From: Allopusillimonas ginsengisoli | Lineage (GTDB): Bacteria; Pseudomonadota; Gammaproteobacteria; Burkholderiales; Burkholderiaceae_B | Length of the DNA: 64,000 bases | Assembly: GCA_005239165.1 (NCBI GenBank) | Contig: RAPG01000001.1 | Location: 620,001-684,000 of the forward strand | Reading direction: 5' to 3' | Shown: positions 54,896 through 64,000 of the stretch, in pieces | Layout: each line of letters opens with the position of its first letter | Position numbering within the stretch: position 1 is the stretch's first letter | Program-made: the position numbers and the translations under genes | The notes under the pieces: generated by a model | The model's input: the letters and a program-made list of their open reading frames with translations, nothing else | Told to the model about the DNA's origin: nothing | Database searches by the model: none

Positions 54896-55771
54896 TTAGA
54901 ACCAGTATACGAACAAGTACAAGCCCAGCCAGACCACGTCAACAAAGTGCCAGTACCATGCCGCACCTTCAAACCCAAAGTGGTGCTCGGCGGTAAAGTG
55001 CCCCCTGATCAGGCGAAACAGTATCACCGTCAGAAAGGTTGCACCCAGAATAACGTGAAAGCCATGAAAACCGGTCAGCATGTAGAACAGCGAACCATAT
55101 ATACCCGAGTCAAAACGCAGATTTAGCGCTTCGTACGCATGGTGATACTCATAGGCCTGACAGGCCACAAAGCTAAAACCAAGAATAACCGTAAGCGCCA
55201 GCCAGAAAATGGCTTTGCCGCGATTGTTTGCGCGCAGCGCATGATGCGAGATGGTCAGCGTAAGCCCTGAGGTAAGCAGCAGCGCGGTGTTGATTGTGGG
55301 CAGCCAGAAGGGGCCTACTGTTTTGAACTCAGGCACCACACCAGCGGGACCCAGGTTGGGCCAGGCACCAGAAAAACTGGGCCACAACAGCGTCTGATGG
55401 TCAAAGTTGCTGAGCATGGGCGTTGTAATTTCACGCGCATACCAAAGTGAACCAAAAAACGCCGCAAAGAACATGACCTCAGAAAATATAAACCAGGCCA
55501 TGCTCCAGCGATAAGAATGATCAACCCGCTGGCTGTTTATGCCATTTTCGGATTCACGAATGGCGTCGCCAAACCAGCCGTACAGCACAACAAACAAACT
55601 TAGAATGCCTACGATGAACAGCCAGAAGCCTGCTTCGTAGCTATTGATCCAGAGTGCGGCGCCCAACAGGGTCAGCAGCAATGAAAAGCTTGCGCGAACC
55701 GGATGGACTGAATCAGTAGGCACGTAATAGTACGGTGCCTCTTTAACCTGAGCCGAGTGACTTGCACCCAT
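54896..55771 (-). CDS. ctaE: cytochrome c oxidase subunit III
   Basis: Seven-helix inner-membrane subunit of 291 residues of the aa3 oxidase. Typical stretches are YYYVPTDSVHPVRASFSLLL, FIFSEVMFFAAFFGSLWYAR with the conserved glutamate, and the C-terminal FTAEHHFGFEGAAWYWHFVD followed by VVWLGLYLFVYWF. The ATG at 55771 has AGGAGA before it. It follows the DUF2970 gene and ends at the bidirectional terminator. Confidence 0.96.
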   Translation of the reverse strand: MGASHSAQVKEAPYYYVPTDSVHPVRASFSLLLTLLGAALWINSYEAGFWLFIVGILSLFVVLYGWFGDAIRESENGINSQRVDHSYRWSMAWFIFSEVMFFAAFFGSLWYAREITTPMLSNFDHQTLLWPSFSGAWPNLGPAGVVPEFKTVGPFWLPTINTALLLTSGLTLTISHHALRANNRGKAIFWLALTVILGFSFVACQAYEYHHAYEALNLRFDSGIYGSLFYMLTGFHGFHVILGATFLTVILFRLIRGHFTAEHHFGFEGAAWYWHFVDVVWLGLYLFVYWF

Positions 55772-55810
55772 GGTCTTCTCCTGCAAATTTATTAGAATAG
55801 AAAAATGCTA

Positions 55811-56035
55811 TCAGGCCAGACTGCCAGTTAACCAACGGGCGATCATGACCAGACCCACCACAAAAACTATGGCCGAAAGAATGCCGGCGATGATCAGGTG
55901 CACGGGGTTAATCCGGGCAATGTCTTCGTCGTATCCCCTGTTCTTTCTGACACCAAAAAACCCCCACGCCACAGCTTTCACTGTCTGGAAAAAATTTAGC
56001 CTGCGTTCGGCGAGTTTTTTGATATCTTTGGACAT
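55811..56035 (-). CDS. DUF2970 membrane protein
   Basis: A 74-residue protein with one C-terminal membrane helix (HLIIAGILSAIVFVVGLVMI) and the conserved AWGFFGVRKNRGYDEDIARI. DUF2970 genes are regularly found between oxidase subunit genes in betaproteobacteria; the role is unknown. Usually a ctaG/cox11 gene precedes it, but here only a 36-residue ORF lies between it and ctaD. Confidence 0.88.
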   Translation of the reverse strand: MSKDIKKLAERRLNFFQTVKAVAWGFFGVRKNRGYDEDIARINPVHLIIAGILSAIVFVVGLVMIARWLTGSLA

Positions 56036-56041
56036 TCGGCC

Positions 56042-56152
56042 TTAACCCCCAAGGTTCCCGCCACGCCAGAAGGTCCAGCCAATCACCGCGACCACAAAGA
56101 TCACCAGTGCGATTGCGGTATTGCGGTTTTTGCGGCGTTGAGCGGGTGTCAT
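56042..56152 (-). CDS. cytochrome oxidase small assembly protein
   Basis: A 36-residue ORF (MTPAQRRKNRNTAIALVIFV start, ending WRGGNLGG) with a basic N-terminus and one membrane helix. It begins 9 bp after the ctaD stop and ends 6 bp before the DUF2970 gene. Tiny proteins of this pattern are annotated in the same place in other Burkholderiales oxidase operons. The position and composition support a real gene despite its size. Confidence 0.75.
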   Translation of the reverse strand: MTPAQRRKNRNTAIALVIFVVAVIGWTFWRGGNLGG

Positions 56153-56161
56153 TACGTAACC

Positions 56162-57760
56162 TTATTTGACGATCGGGGGTTCAACAAAAGTATGGAATGG
56201 CGCAGGTGAAGGCACAGTCCATTCGAGGCCGGTTGCGCCTTCCCATGGTTTGGCGGGCGCAGGTTCGCCCTTGCCATGCCAGGCTTTAAGCGCGAGCCAC
56301 AGGAAGATCAACTGCGAGAACCCGAAGAAGAAGGCCCCGATGGTGGCAATTTCGTTGAAGTTGGTAAATTGCGCGGCGTAATCGGCATAACGTCGTGGCA
56401 TCCCGGCCAGCCCCAGGAAATGCATGGGGAAGAAGGTAATGTTGAACGAAATCATGCTGGCCCAGAAGTGCCATTTGCCCAGTCTTTCGTCGTACATGCG
56501 GCCGGTCCACTTGGGCAGCCAGTAATAGGCCCCAGAGTACATGCCAAACAGCGAGCCTGCCACCATGACGTAATGGAAGTGCCCGATTACGTAATACGTA
56601 TCGTGTACCGCGATGTCGATAGGCGCAATGGCCAGGATCAAGCCGGTGAACCCGCCAATGGTAAACACAAAGATAAACCCGATGGCAAACAACATGGGGG
56701 TTTCGAAACTGAGCGACCCCCGCCACATGGTAGCCACCCAGTTAAACACCTTGACCCCGGTAGGTATGGAAATAAGCATGGTGGCGTACATGAAGTACAG
56801 CTGCCCCGTAACCGGCATGCCCGTGGCGAACATGTGGTGCGCCCAAACCAGGAAAGACAGAATGGCAATGGCCGCCGTGGCATAAACCATGGATGCGTAA
56901 CCAAACAGCAGCTTGCGTGAAAACGCGGGTATCACCGACGAGACAATGCCAAAGGCTGGCAAAATCATTACGTACACTTCAGGGTGACCGAAGAACCAGA
57001 ACACGTGCTGATACAGCACAGGATCGCCACCTGCTGCCGCATTGAAAAAGCCGGTGCCAAAATGGCGGTCAGTAAGCAGCATGGTGACTGCAGCTGCCAG
57101 CACAGGCATGATGGCCAGGAGCAGGTAAGCCGTAATCAGCCAGGTCCAGCAGAACAAAGGCATTTTCATCAATGTCATACCAGGCGCGCGCATATTGAGC
57201 ACCGTGACAATAATGTTGATGGCGCCCATGATCGAGGACGCGCCAAGAATATGGACGGCAAAAATGTTGAAGTCCATGCCCGGGCCCATTTGCAGGGACA
57301 AAGGCGCGTACATGGTCCAGCCAGAAGCGTTGGCACCGCCAGGAACAAAAAACGACACCGTAAACAGAATGGCGCCGATGGGCAACAGCCAGAAGCTGAA
57401 GTTGTTCATGCGTGCAAACGCCATGTCTGAGGCGCCAATTTGCAACGGGATCATCCAGTTTGCAAAGCCCACGAAAGCCGGCATGATGGCGCCGAAGATC
57501 ATGATCAGGCCATGCATGGTGGTGAACTGGTTAAACAGTTCTGGCTGGAAGAATTGCAATCCGGGTGCAAAAAGCTCGGTGCGCAGCAATAGCGCAAGTA
57601 CCCCGCCCTCAAGCAGCATGCAGAAAGAAAAGATCAGGTACATGGTACCGATATCTTTGTGGTTGGTGGCAAACAGCCACCGTCGCCAGCCGTGCGGCTT
57701 GTGGTCGTGATCGTCGTGCGAGTGGCTCGCTGGGACGTGATCGGCAGTGACACTGCTCAT
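56162..57760 (-). CDS. ctaD: cytochrome c oxidase subunit I
   Basis: Catalytic twelve-helix subunit of 532 residues that holds heme a, heme a3 and CuB and pumps protons. It includes the low-spin heme ligand in MHGLIMIFGAIMPAFVGFAN, the cross-linked His-Tyr site WFFGHPEVYVMILPAFGIVS, CuB histidines in LVWAHHMFATGMP, and the heme ligands of YYVIGHFHYVMVAGSLF. The K-channel lysine region IPTGVKVFNW is present. It follows ctaC by 82 bp with a palindromic hairpin in the gap, and AAGGAG lies upstream of the ATG. Confidence 0.97.
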   Translation of the reverse strand: MSSVTADHVPASHSHDDHDHKPHGWRRWLFATNHKDIGTMYLIFSFCMLLEGGVLALLLRTELFAPGLQFFQPELFNQFTTMHGLIMIFGAIMPAFVGFANWMIPLQIGASDMAFARMNNFSFWLLPIGAILFTVSFFVPGGANASGWTMYAPLSLQMGPGMDFNIFAVHILGASSIMGAINIIVTVLNMRAPGMTLMKMPLFCWTWLITAYLLLAIMPVLAAAVTMLLTDRHFGTGFFNAAAGGDPVLYQHVFWFFGHPEVYVMILPAFGIVSSVIPAFSRKLLFGYASMVYATAAIAILSFLVWAHHMFATGMPVTGQLYFMYATMLISIPTGVKVFNWVATMWRGSLSFETPMLFAIGFIFVFTIGGFTGLILAIAPIDIAVHDTYYVIGHFHYVMVAGSLFGMYSGAYYWLPKWTGRMYDERLGKWHFWASMISFNITFFPMHFLGLAGMPRRYADYAAQFTNFNEIATIGAFFFGFSQLIFLWLALKAWHGKGEPAPAKPWEGATGLEWTVPSPAPFHTFVEPPIVK

Positions 57761-57785
57761 GATGTGCTCCTTCCTGTTTCACCCG

Positions 57786-57803
57786 GCTGCCTGATCAGGC
57801 AGC
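57786..57803 (-). other. palindromic hairpin between ctaC and ctaD
   Basis: GCTGCCTGATCAGGCAGC is a perfect 18-bp palindrome able to fold into a 7-bp stem with a GATC loop. It lies about 25 bp upstream of the ctaD start on the transcribed strand, with no U-tract. It may be a processing or stability element between the two cistrons. Confidence 0.5.
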
Positions 57804-57842
57804 TGGGCAAATAAATTCGAATTTGTTTTACGCTTGCCTGGT

Positions 57843-59000
57843 TCAACGCAGGGCAGTGACATCCGAAGGTTGAACAACTGGATCTTTGCCCTTGCCCGCA
57901 TTACCCCACGCATTACGTGTATAGGTAATGGCGGATGCGATCTCGACATCGTTCAGCACATCACGAAATGCCGCCATCGCCGTACCCGGATGGCCGTTGA
58001 GCACGGTGTGGATCTGCTCTTTCATTGGCCCCGTTACGAAAGGGTCGCCATCAAGCGCCGGAAAGGTGCCTGGAAGGCCCTTGCCGTTGGCCTGATGACA
58101 GGCCACACAGTTGGTTGCGTAAACTTTTTCGCCACGAGCCACCAGCTCGTCTTTGGTCATTTCTTTGGTAGGATCGTCAGCCGCTGAAGCCAGCAGTTTT
58201 TTCTGGTCTGCGGCCCATTTATCATAGTCAGCCTGGGAGACCACGTCGACCACGATGGGCATGAAGGCGTGGTCTTTTCCACAGAGCTCGGCGCACTGAC
58301 CACGGTAGCTGCCGATTTTTTCGGCACGGAACCATGTATCACGCAAAAACCCCGGCATTGCATCTTGCTTTACACCGAATTCGGGCACCATCCATGAGTG
58401 GATGACATCAGTGGCAGTGAGCACAATACGCACTTTTTTGTCGACGGGCACAACCAGCGGCTTGTCGACTTCCAGCAGGTAGAACTCGCCCTTGGGTTCT
58501 TTGTTTTCGATCTGGGCGCGTGGCGTAGCAAGATTAGACAGAAACTTGACGCCTTGCGCAGGGCCGTCAATGTATTCGTACCCCCACTTCCATTGGTAGC
58601 CTGTTACCTTTACCGTAAGATCGGCGCTGGACGTGTCTTTCATGGCGACCACCGTACGTGTGGCCGGCAATGCCATACCAATGACAATAAGAAACGGGAT
58701 GATGGTCCAGGCAACCTCTATACCCAGGTGCTCATGAAACTTGGCCGCAACGTGCCCACGTGATTTACGGTGGTAGATGATGGAGTAAAACATTACCCCG
58801 AACACGCCAACGAAAATGACCGCACAGATGATGAGCATCATCCAGTGGATCCACATAATGTCGTGCGCTATCGGCGTAACCCCCTCATGGAGGTTTAGCT
58901 GATTGACCCGTGGCCCACCCGGCATGTCTTTTACCTGAGCAATGGCTGTGCCCCATGCGAGCAACGTCCCCATACCCAGTAACCATCTCCACTTCTTCAT
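57843..59000 (-). CDS. ctaC: cytochrome c oxidase subunit II with fused cytochrome c domain
   Basis: Subunit of 385 residues that receives electrons at the binuclear CuA centre. It has a signal peptide (WRWLLGMGTLLAWGTAIAQ), two membrane helices and the cupredoxin domain with CuA ligands in YRGQCAELCGKDHAFMPIVV. A C-terminal cytochrome c domain adds the heme site CVACHQANGKGLPGTFPALD at about residues 305-325. This fused form matches caa3-type oxidases. The ATG at 59000 has GAGGT in front. First gene of the oxidase operon; its promoter must lie in the 258 bases before the NUDIX gene. Confidence 0.95.
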   Translation of the reverse strand: MKKWRWLLGMGTLLAWGTAIAQVKDMPGGPRVNQLNLHEGVTPIAHDIMWIHWMMLIICAVIFVGVFGVMFYSIIYHRKSRGHVAAKFHEHLGIEVAWTIIPFLIVIGMALPATRTVVAMKDTSSADLTVKVTGYQWKWGYEYIDGPAQGVKFLSNLATPRAQIENKEPKGEFYLLEVDKPLVVPVDKKVRIVLTATDVIHSWMVPEFGVKQDAMPGFLRDTWFRAEKIGSYRGQCAELCGKDHAFMPIVVDVVSQADYDKWAADQKKLLASAADDPTKEMTKDELVARGEKVYATNCVACHQANGKGLPGTFPALDGDPFVTGPMKEQIHTVLNGHPGTAMAAFRDVLNDVEIASAITYTRNAWGNAGKGKDPVVQPSDVTALR

Positions 59001-59258
59001 GCTGACCTCGAATTGCGACGTGCTTTGCGCCAAACGTTGATTTTGATCAACCGACAGATCGAAAAAAACGCAGGAGAGCACAGAATTATTGGATGGCAGG
59101 TTTAAAATGTAGGAAGCTGACCCTACCTGCTCTATTTTTACTTATAGTGGCAGAATTATAACGAACTCAAGTGGCAGTGGGGCGTTTGCGACGTGTCCGG
59201 GCAAGATCCATGCGTAAAATAAGCAGATCGGCCATAGCCAATACCCTACAATCGCCCA

Positions 59259-60095
59259 ATGAACAACGCACTTTCTCATGTGCCTGACGATGCACTTGCA
59301 TTGCGCTATCGCCAGCTTACCAGACGTATACAGCAGCTGCCCCCTAGCGGTTCACGCCCTCTCACCGTCTCGGGGCGCGTTGCCGGCTGGGTGTCAGCAA
59401 AAGCCATACAATATCTTGATGGCCTGCCCGGCATACTCATAGAGCCCGAAGCCGTGCATATTACTGCCGCATCGACACGCCGGATGTCGCTTAATGCCGT
59501 GCTGGCGCACCTTGCCGAGTCTCTCAAAGACACAGGATGTCTGCGCGGATGGCGTAACGAACTGCTAGACGTATACGGTGAAGGCCGCTGTCTGGGCGCC
59601 ATCGAGCGCGCAGCCGTACGGCCGTTGGGCTTGCTGACCAAAGCCGTACACCTGACAGCCTGGGCACCCGACGGACGCATGTGGATCGCGCGACGAGCCA
59701 GCAGCAAAAGCACCGACCCAAACATGTGGGACACCCTGGTTGGCGGGCTTGCTTGCACCAACGAAAGTATGGATCTTGCATTGTTGCGAGAAAGCAACGA
59801 GGAAGCCGGCTTGTCAGAAGCCGACCTCGCAGACCGTGAGCCCTTGCGCATTATTTTGCGTATGCATCGGCGTCTGCCCGAAGGCTATCAGGTCGAAGAT
59901 GTGCTCAACAGTGACTGTATGCTGGCCGAGTCAGTGCAGCCACGCAATATGGATGGCGAAGTCAGTGAGATACGGCTAGCGCCGGTAAAAGATGTATGGG
60001 CCATGGTAGAGGCTGGCGAATTTACCCGCGAAGCTGAGCTGGTAATACTTGACAGCCTGCGTCGCAAAATGGAGTACCAGCCGCCCTGCCGCTAA
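59259..60095 (+). CDS. NUDIX hydrolase with N-terminal DUF4743-like domain
   Basis: Cytoplasmic protein of 278 residues. The first 120 residues (LSHVPDDALALRYRQLTRRI) resemble the DUF4743 domain found with NUDIX domains related to plant and fungal thiamine pyrophosphokinase fusions. The NUDIX box GGLACTNESMDLALLRESNE followed by EAGL fits Gx5Ex7REUxEExGU. Such enzymes hydrolyse nucleoside-diphosphate-linked or oxidised thiamine derivatives; the actual substrate is unknown. It is divergent from ctaC. Confidence 0.88.
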   Translation: MNNALSHVPDDALALRYRQLTRRIQQLPPSGSRPLTVSGRVAGWVSAKAIQYLDGLPGILIEPEAVHITAASTRRMSLNAVLAHLAESLKDTGCLRGWRNELLDVYGEGRCLGAIERAAVRPLGLLTKAVHLTAWAPDGRMWIARRASSKSTDPNMWDTLVGGLACTNESMDLALLRESNEEAGLSEADLADREPLRIILRMHRRLPEGYQVEDVLNSDCMLAESVQPRNMDGEVSEIRLAPVKDVWAMVEAGEFTREAELVILDSLRRKMEYQPPCR

Positions 60096-60358
60096 TGCGG
60101 CCTGCGGCGCAAGACCGTATCACCACGAGCCACCCCGATCACCCTGCAACAAACAATGGCACCCGCAACCGGGCTTGCGCCGCAAACACGCTCATCCGTG
60201 CACAATCTGCGGCTAACCTCGCATTTAAGGTTCAATTAGACGGAGTAGCCGCTTCCGTTTAAGCTATGCATACCTTGGCGCAGAAAGACTCTGCCACTTG
60301 CCGGCACAGCCGAATGCGTCGCTCGCCACCCCTTCAGTTATTACTCCAAGGACTCGTC

Positions 60359-61279
60359 ATGGCAACTGATAACAACAACCCTTTCATCTTGCCAGGGCTC
60401 GGGCAAACCGGCGACCTGGCTCAAAACCCTATTCTTGCCAGCATGGAAATGATGCAGCAGGCGTGGCAAGGCCTTGCCGGCGCAGGCAGCATGGGCGGAT
60501 CGCCCATGTCACCCCCAACCTCCATCGAAGAACTTGACCGGCGCATCAAAGATTTGCGAGCCGTTGAAAACTGGCTGCGTATGAATCTGTCCATGCTGAG
60601 CAGCACCATTCAGGGCCTGGAAGTGCAAAGCGCCACACTGTCCACCCTGCAGTCTTTCATGGGCAATGTCGCCGGCGCAGCGTCATCTTCAACCTCCTCT
60701 TCCTCCTCCGACGGCCCATCGCCGCTTGAAGTCGCGTTGGGCATACGTCGCCCGGGCCAGCAACCGGCACCACAGAGCGAGCCATCTGCTCCCACACCTT
60801 CCGCCGCCTCGCAGCCCGCCTCGTCTGAATCTGCCACAACGGGCGCTGGATCAGCCAGCCCCGAATCCGGTACTGACGCCGCCGGGCCCGACACCGACAG
60901 CGCTTACGCGACTCAAGCTGCGGCAGCGGCGCAGGGCTGGTGGAACATGCTGCAACAACAATTTGACACACTGGCAGCGGCGACCGCCGCTACCCTGGAA
61001 AGCGCGCAGACGGCAGGCCAAGATGCTCAGTCTATGGCTACGTCAGGCAAAGCAGCCAAGGCCCCTGCCACCAAGCGCTCAGCGAGTTCTCGCAAAACAC
61101 CCACGAAGACTGCGCGCAAAACAGCCAGCAAGCCAGCCGCCAAGAAGGCGACTAAGGCTGCCGCTAAAACCTCATCCAAAGCAAGTGCCAAAGCCGGTTC
61201 TGCCGCGTCTGGCACTGCTAAACGCAGCGCAGCCAGCAAGGCAGGTGCATCTGGCAAGGGATCAGGCAGCAAAACCTGA
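60359..61279 (+). CDS. phaM: PhaM-like polyhydroxyalkanoate granule protein
   Basis: A 306-residue protein matching PhaM of Ralstonia, which activates PHA synthase and ties granules to the nucleoid. The N-terminal third has the PhaM core (TSIEELDRRIKDLRAVENWL followed by RMNLSMLSSTIQGLEVQ). The middle is Ser/Pro-rich and disordered, with a short helix AAAAAQGWWNMLQQQFDTL. The last 80 residues are a lysine/alanine repeat tail (KTARKTASKPAAKKATKAAA) like histone H1, fit for DNA binding. The ATG at 60359 has AAGGA upstream. It lies 182 bp before glmU. PHA synthase genes are not in the window. Confidence 0.88.
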   Translation: MATDNNNPFILPGLGQTGDLAQNPILASMEMMQQAWQGLAGAGSMGGSPMSPPTSIEELDRRIKDLRAVENWLRMNLSMLSSTIQGLEVQSATLSTLQSFMGNVAGAASSSTSSSSSDGPSPLEVALGIRRPGQQPAPQSEPSAPTPSAASQPASSESATTGAGSASPESGTDAAGPDTDSAYATQAAAAAQGWWNMLQQQFDTLAAATAATLESAQTAGQDAQSMATSGKAAKAPATKRSASSRKTPTKTARKTASKPAAKKATKAAAKTSSKASAKAGSAASGTAKRSAASKAGASGKGSGSKT

Positions 61280-61461
61280 AGAGTGTAAACAGGGCAACCA
61301 AACCTTGCCGAAGGCGCAGGCCTGCTGCAGTCAGTCAAACGCTGTAACAGTCCAGGCCGCGCCAACGGTTCGCCCGCGCTGGCGTCCTGTGTATTATGTG
61401 ACCTTGCGCTATGCGCACCCAATTTCCCTCATCAGTACTTCACCACTCAATACGCGACCAC

Positions 61462-62832
61462 ATGCTGAATATCGTCATACTTGCTGCCGGACTCGGCAAG
61501 CGCATGCAATCAGATCTCCCCAAGGTCTTGCACCCTCTGGCCGGAAAGCCCATGCTGGGCCACGTTCTCGACAACGCAAGGCTGCTTGACCCAGGTCGCA
61601 TTATTGTGGTGGTTGGCCATGGTGCCGAGCGAGTGCAGCAAGAATTCTCCGCGCACACAGGGCTGGAGTTCGCTTTGCAACGCCCCCAACATGGCACAGG
61701 GCATGCTGTACAGCAAGCTGTCCCGCTGCTGCAGGAAGACAACAACGACGACGTCACGCTGGTGCTTTATGGTGATGTTCCACTCGTACAAGCCGACACC
61801 CTGCAACGCCTGCTCGATGCCCGTGCCGGCGGCATGGCTGTACTCACAGAAAAGCTCGACGACCCCTCAGGCTACGGGCGTATCGTGCGCAATGAACGCG
61901 GCGAGGTGCAGCGCATCGTCGAACACAAAGACGCCACGGCCCAAGAGCACACCATCAACGAAGTCAATACAGGCATACTGGTTGCGCCCACGGCACATCT
62001 TAAAGACTGGCTCAGCCGCATCGACAACAACAACGCTCAGGGCGAGTATTACCTCACTGATATCGTCGGTCTAGCCGTTCAGGATCATGTGCCCGTACAC
62101 GCCTCCCATCCAGCCGCAAGCTGGGAAACACTGGGCGTCAACAGCCGCGTGCAACAAGCACAACTCGAGCGTCAGTGGCAGGCCGAACAGGCAAGGCGGC
62201 TGCTCGAACAAGGGGTCACCCTGGCCGATCCGGCACGCTTTGATCTGCGCGGCGAACTTATCTGCGGTCGTGACGTATTCATCGATGTAGGCTGTGTGTT
62301 CGAAGGGCGGGTCGAGCTTGCAGATGGCGTGCGCATCGGGCCTCACTGCGTAGTGCGCGACGCCACCATAGGGCAAGGCACCCACATTGAGGCATTCAGC
62401 CATATCCAGGAGGCGCACATCGCTGACGCAGCGCGCATTGGGCCCTTTGCCCGCCTGCGCCCGGGTGCGGAAATTGGCACCGAGGCGCATGTAGGCAATT
62501 TCGTAGAAATCAAAAAAAGCACGCTGGGCAAAGGCTCTAAAGCCAATCATCTGGCGTACATCGGCGACGCCGATATCGGAGAGCAAGTCAATATCGGCGC
62601 GGGCACGATTACCTGCAACTATGATGGGGCGAACAAATATCGCACGGTTATTGAAGACGGCGCGTTCATTGGCTCCGATACCCAGCTGATCGCACCCGTA
62701 CGCGTCGGCAAAAACGCCACCATTGGGGCAGGCACCACGCTGACCAAAGACGCCCCGGCCGGCAAGCTAACACTGTCTCGTCCACTTCAGAGCACCCTCG
62801 AAGGCTGGAAACGCCCCGTCAAAAAGACCTGA
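61462..62832 (+). CDS. glmU: bifunctional UDP-GlcNAc pyrophosphorylase / glucosamine-1-phosphate acetyltransferase
   Basis: Makes UDP-N-acetylglucosamine for peptidoglycan and LPS. The 456-residue protein begins with the pyrophosphorylase site [20 protein letters not shown], with [13 protein letters not shown] and LYGDVPLVQ. The C-terminal left-handed beta-helix carries the acetyltransferase part ([40 protein letters not shown]). The ATG at 61462 is chosen as the family start; there is no strong ribosome site. The MFS gene starts 1 bp after its stop. Confidence 0.96.
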   Translation: MLNIVILAAGLGKRMQSDLPKVLHPLAGKPMLGHVLDNARLLDPGRIIVVVGHGAERVQQEFSAHTGLEFALQRPQHGTGHAVQQAVPLLQEDNNDDVTLVLYGDVPLVQADTLQRLLDARAGGMAVLTEKLDDPSGYGRIVRNERGEVQRIVEHKDATAQEHTINEVNTGILVAPTAHLKDWLSRIDNNNAQGEYYLTDIVGLAVQDHVPVHASHPAASWETLGVNSRVQQAQLERQWQAEQARRLLEQGVTLADPARFDLRGELICGRDVFIDVGCVFEGRVELADGVRIGPHCVVRDATIGQGTHIEAFSHIQEAHIADAARIGPFARLRPGAEIGTEAHVGNFVEIKKSTLGKGSKANHLAYIGDADIGEQVNIGAGTITCNYDGANKYRTVIEDGAFIGSDTQLIAPVRVGKNATIGAGTTLTKDAPAGKLTLSRPLQSTLEGWKRPVKKT

Positions 62833-62833
62833 C

Positions 62834-64000
62834 GTGAGTGTTTCGATCCTCGATAGCGCAGCAGAGAGTTCACACGCGCTGCCCGATGGTCTCGATAAGC
62901 CCAGACGCAAATGGGCCGTCATTACCCTGATGCTCGCACTGACGGTTACCGTGCTCGATGCGACCATGGTCAATGTCGCTCTGCCAGCGGTGGCCAAGGC
63001 GCTGGAAATCGACCGGGCTGCCGTGGTGTGGGTGGTAATTGCTTACAGCCTGGTCGTTGTCATTTCCCTGCTGCCACTTTCTTCAGTGGCTGAACGTATC
63101 GGCTTCCAGCGCATGTTTACACTGGGTCTGACGCTGTTCATGATTTCGTCCCTGGCCTCAGCCACCGCCAACTCACTAACTTGGCTAGTGGCGTCGCGGC
63201 TTTGTCAGGGAGTGAGCGCATCCATGCTCATGTGTATGTTCGGCGGGCTGGTACGCAATATTTACCCGCTCCGCAAACTGGCCATGGGTATCAGCCTCAA
63301 TGCCATGATGGTCGGCTTGATGTCAGTGCTGGGCCCGACCATAGGCGCATTCATACTTGAGGTTGCCTCCTGGCACTGGATTTTCCTTCTGAACATACCC
63401 ATATGCATCGTGACGTTCTTCGGCATACGTTCCCTGCCGGAAATTCCTCGCAACAAAACACGGTTTGACTGGATAGGCTGTGCGCTAAGCGTTCCGTTTT
63501 TCGGGCTGACCATCATCGCACTCGACGCCATCGTCAAAGACCCGCTGCGTGCAGCGATCTGCATCATATTGGCCGCCATATCTGGCTGGGCCCTGCTGCG
63601 GCGCTCACGCGATCAGCTCGCGCCCATTGTGCCCGTTGATCTGTTGCGAATCACACCCATCGCGTATGCCGTAGGTGCGTCAGGCTTTTCATTTGCGGCC
63701 CAGATGGCGGCGTTTATCGCCTTGCCCTTTTATTTCAGACAAAGTCTGCATTATTCTTACGCAGATGTAGGCTTGCTGCTGGCGGCATGGTCAGTAGGTG
63801 TTGCTGCCATGGCTCCGGTGGCCGGCTATATGTCGGGGCGCTTCAAAGTGGCTGTGCTTTGCGGCATAGGTGCAGCGAGCATGGCTCTCGGCATACTGAT
63901 CTTGTTATTGCTGCCAGGCAATGCCGTGTTTGTCTGGCCCATGCTGGCCATGCTGACTGCGGGCGTTGGCTTTGGCTTCTTCCAGACACCCAATAACCGC
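62834..64000 (+). CDS. MFS transporter, DHA2 (14-TM) type, 5' part only
   Basis: The reading frame runs open from a GTG one base after the glmU stop to the window edge (389 codons), so the gene is cut off at its 3' end. Repeated hydrophobic helices begin at WAVITLMLALTVTVLDATMV, followed by NVALPAVAKALEIDRA, SRLCQGVSASMLM and FGGLVRNIYPLRKLAMGISL. LGPTIGAFILEVASWHWIFL, then LNIPICIV, is the antiporter motif C of DHA2 drug exporters. The substrate is probably a toxic compound or antibiotic, but cannot be named. The tight spacing suggests transcription with glmU. Confidence 0.85.
   Translation, partial: MSVSILDSAAESSHALPDGLDKPRRKWAVITLMLALTVTVLDATMVNVALPAVAKALEIDRAAVVWVVIAYSLVVVISLLPLSSVAERIGFQRMFTLGLTLFMISSLASATANSLTWLVASRLCQGVSASMLMCMFGGLVRNIYPLRKLAMGISLNAMMVGLMSVLGPTIGAFILEVASWHWIFLLNIPICIVTFFGIRSLPEIPRNKTRFDWIGCALSVPFFGLTIIALDAIVKDPLRAAICIILAAISGWALLRRSRDQLAPIVPVDLLRITPIAYAVGASGFSFAAQMAAFIALPFYFRQSLHYSYADVGLLLAAWSVGVAAMAPVAGYMSGRFKVAVLCGIGAASMALGILILLLLPGNAVFVWPMLAMLTAGVGFGFFQTPNNR

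Noticed and set aside
60666..61589. A 307-codon frame overlapping phaM
   Set aside because: It reads the Ser/Pro and Lys/Ala-rich phaM sequence in another frame and gives only Pro/Arg-rich low-complexity sequence.

Overview
The window looks like about 64 kb of chromosome from a betaproteobacterium of the order Burkholderiales, most likely family Alcaligenaceae. This is inferred from gene content, not from a database search: two Bug/TctC periplasmic binding proteins, a DUF4148 secreted protein, a DUF2970 protein and the tiny oxidase assembly ORF in the cytochrome oxidase locus, a PhaM-type granule protein with a histone-like tail, and GC-rich codon use. I saw no tRNA, rRNA, CRISPR array, insertion sequence or prophage.

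Layout. 0.1-2.3 kb: a Crp/Fnr regulator and a glutamate dehydrogenase. 2.4-13.2 kb: a sigma-54 island. It holds a glgA-treZ-treY glycogen-to-trehalose operon, a small proline-rich protein gene, an NtrC-type response regulator, a stand-alone PspF-like activator and an rpoN (sigma-54) gene. Three strong -24/-12 promoters sit in front of glgA, the small gene and rpoN itself. treZ carries a one-base frameshift. 13.3-25.4 kb: asparaginase, pseudouridine synthase, a TAXI-type TRAP transporter, a ZIP transporter, rmuC (also frameshifted by one base in a homopolymer), a 13-copy array of a degenerate 9-bp repeat, a Bug protein, panB, an aldo/keto reductase and slyX. 25.4-34.8 kb: aconitase with an unusual insert, an FmdE-like protein, a TonB-dependent receptor, an orphan 7TM sensor kinase and a PagL-like lipid A deacylase.

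34.9-44.4 kb: acyl-CoA catabolism. A CaiB/BaiF CoA transferase and a ChaN lipoprotein precede a five-gene minus-strand operon: enoyl-CoA hydratase, NDP-forming acyl-CoA synthetase, Bug protein and two acyl-CoA dehydrogenases. A divergent IclR regulator probably controls it. The last dehydrogenase contains four tandem 12-residue repeats. 44.5-50.3 kb: DUF4148, a LysR regulator, rpoH preceded by an almost perfect CIRCE (HrcA) operator, a candidate structured small RNA with a C/U-rich anti-Shine-Dalgarno loop, and a CPA1 Na+/H+ antiporter with a cyclic-nucleotide-binding-type tail. 50.3-59.0 kb: an aa3-type cytochrome c oxidase and assembly locus (ctaC-ctaD-small ORF-DUF2970-ctaE, then surf1-sco-like-ctaA-ctaB-sco) in which the usual ctaG/cox11 gene is absent. 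59.2-64.0 kb: NUDIX hydrolase, phaM, glmU and the 5' part of a 14-TM MFS exporter cut by the window edge.

The strongest candidate for an undescribed system is the sigma-54 island: an auto-inducible rpoN copy with two dedicated activators that seems to control trehalose synthesis and a small proline-rich protein.
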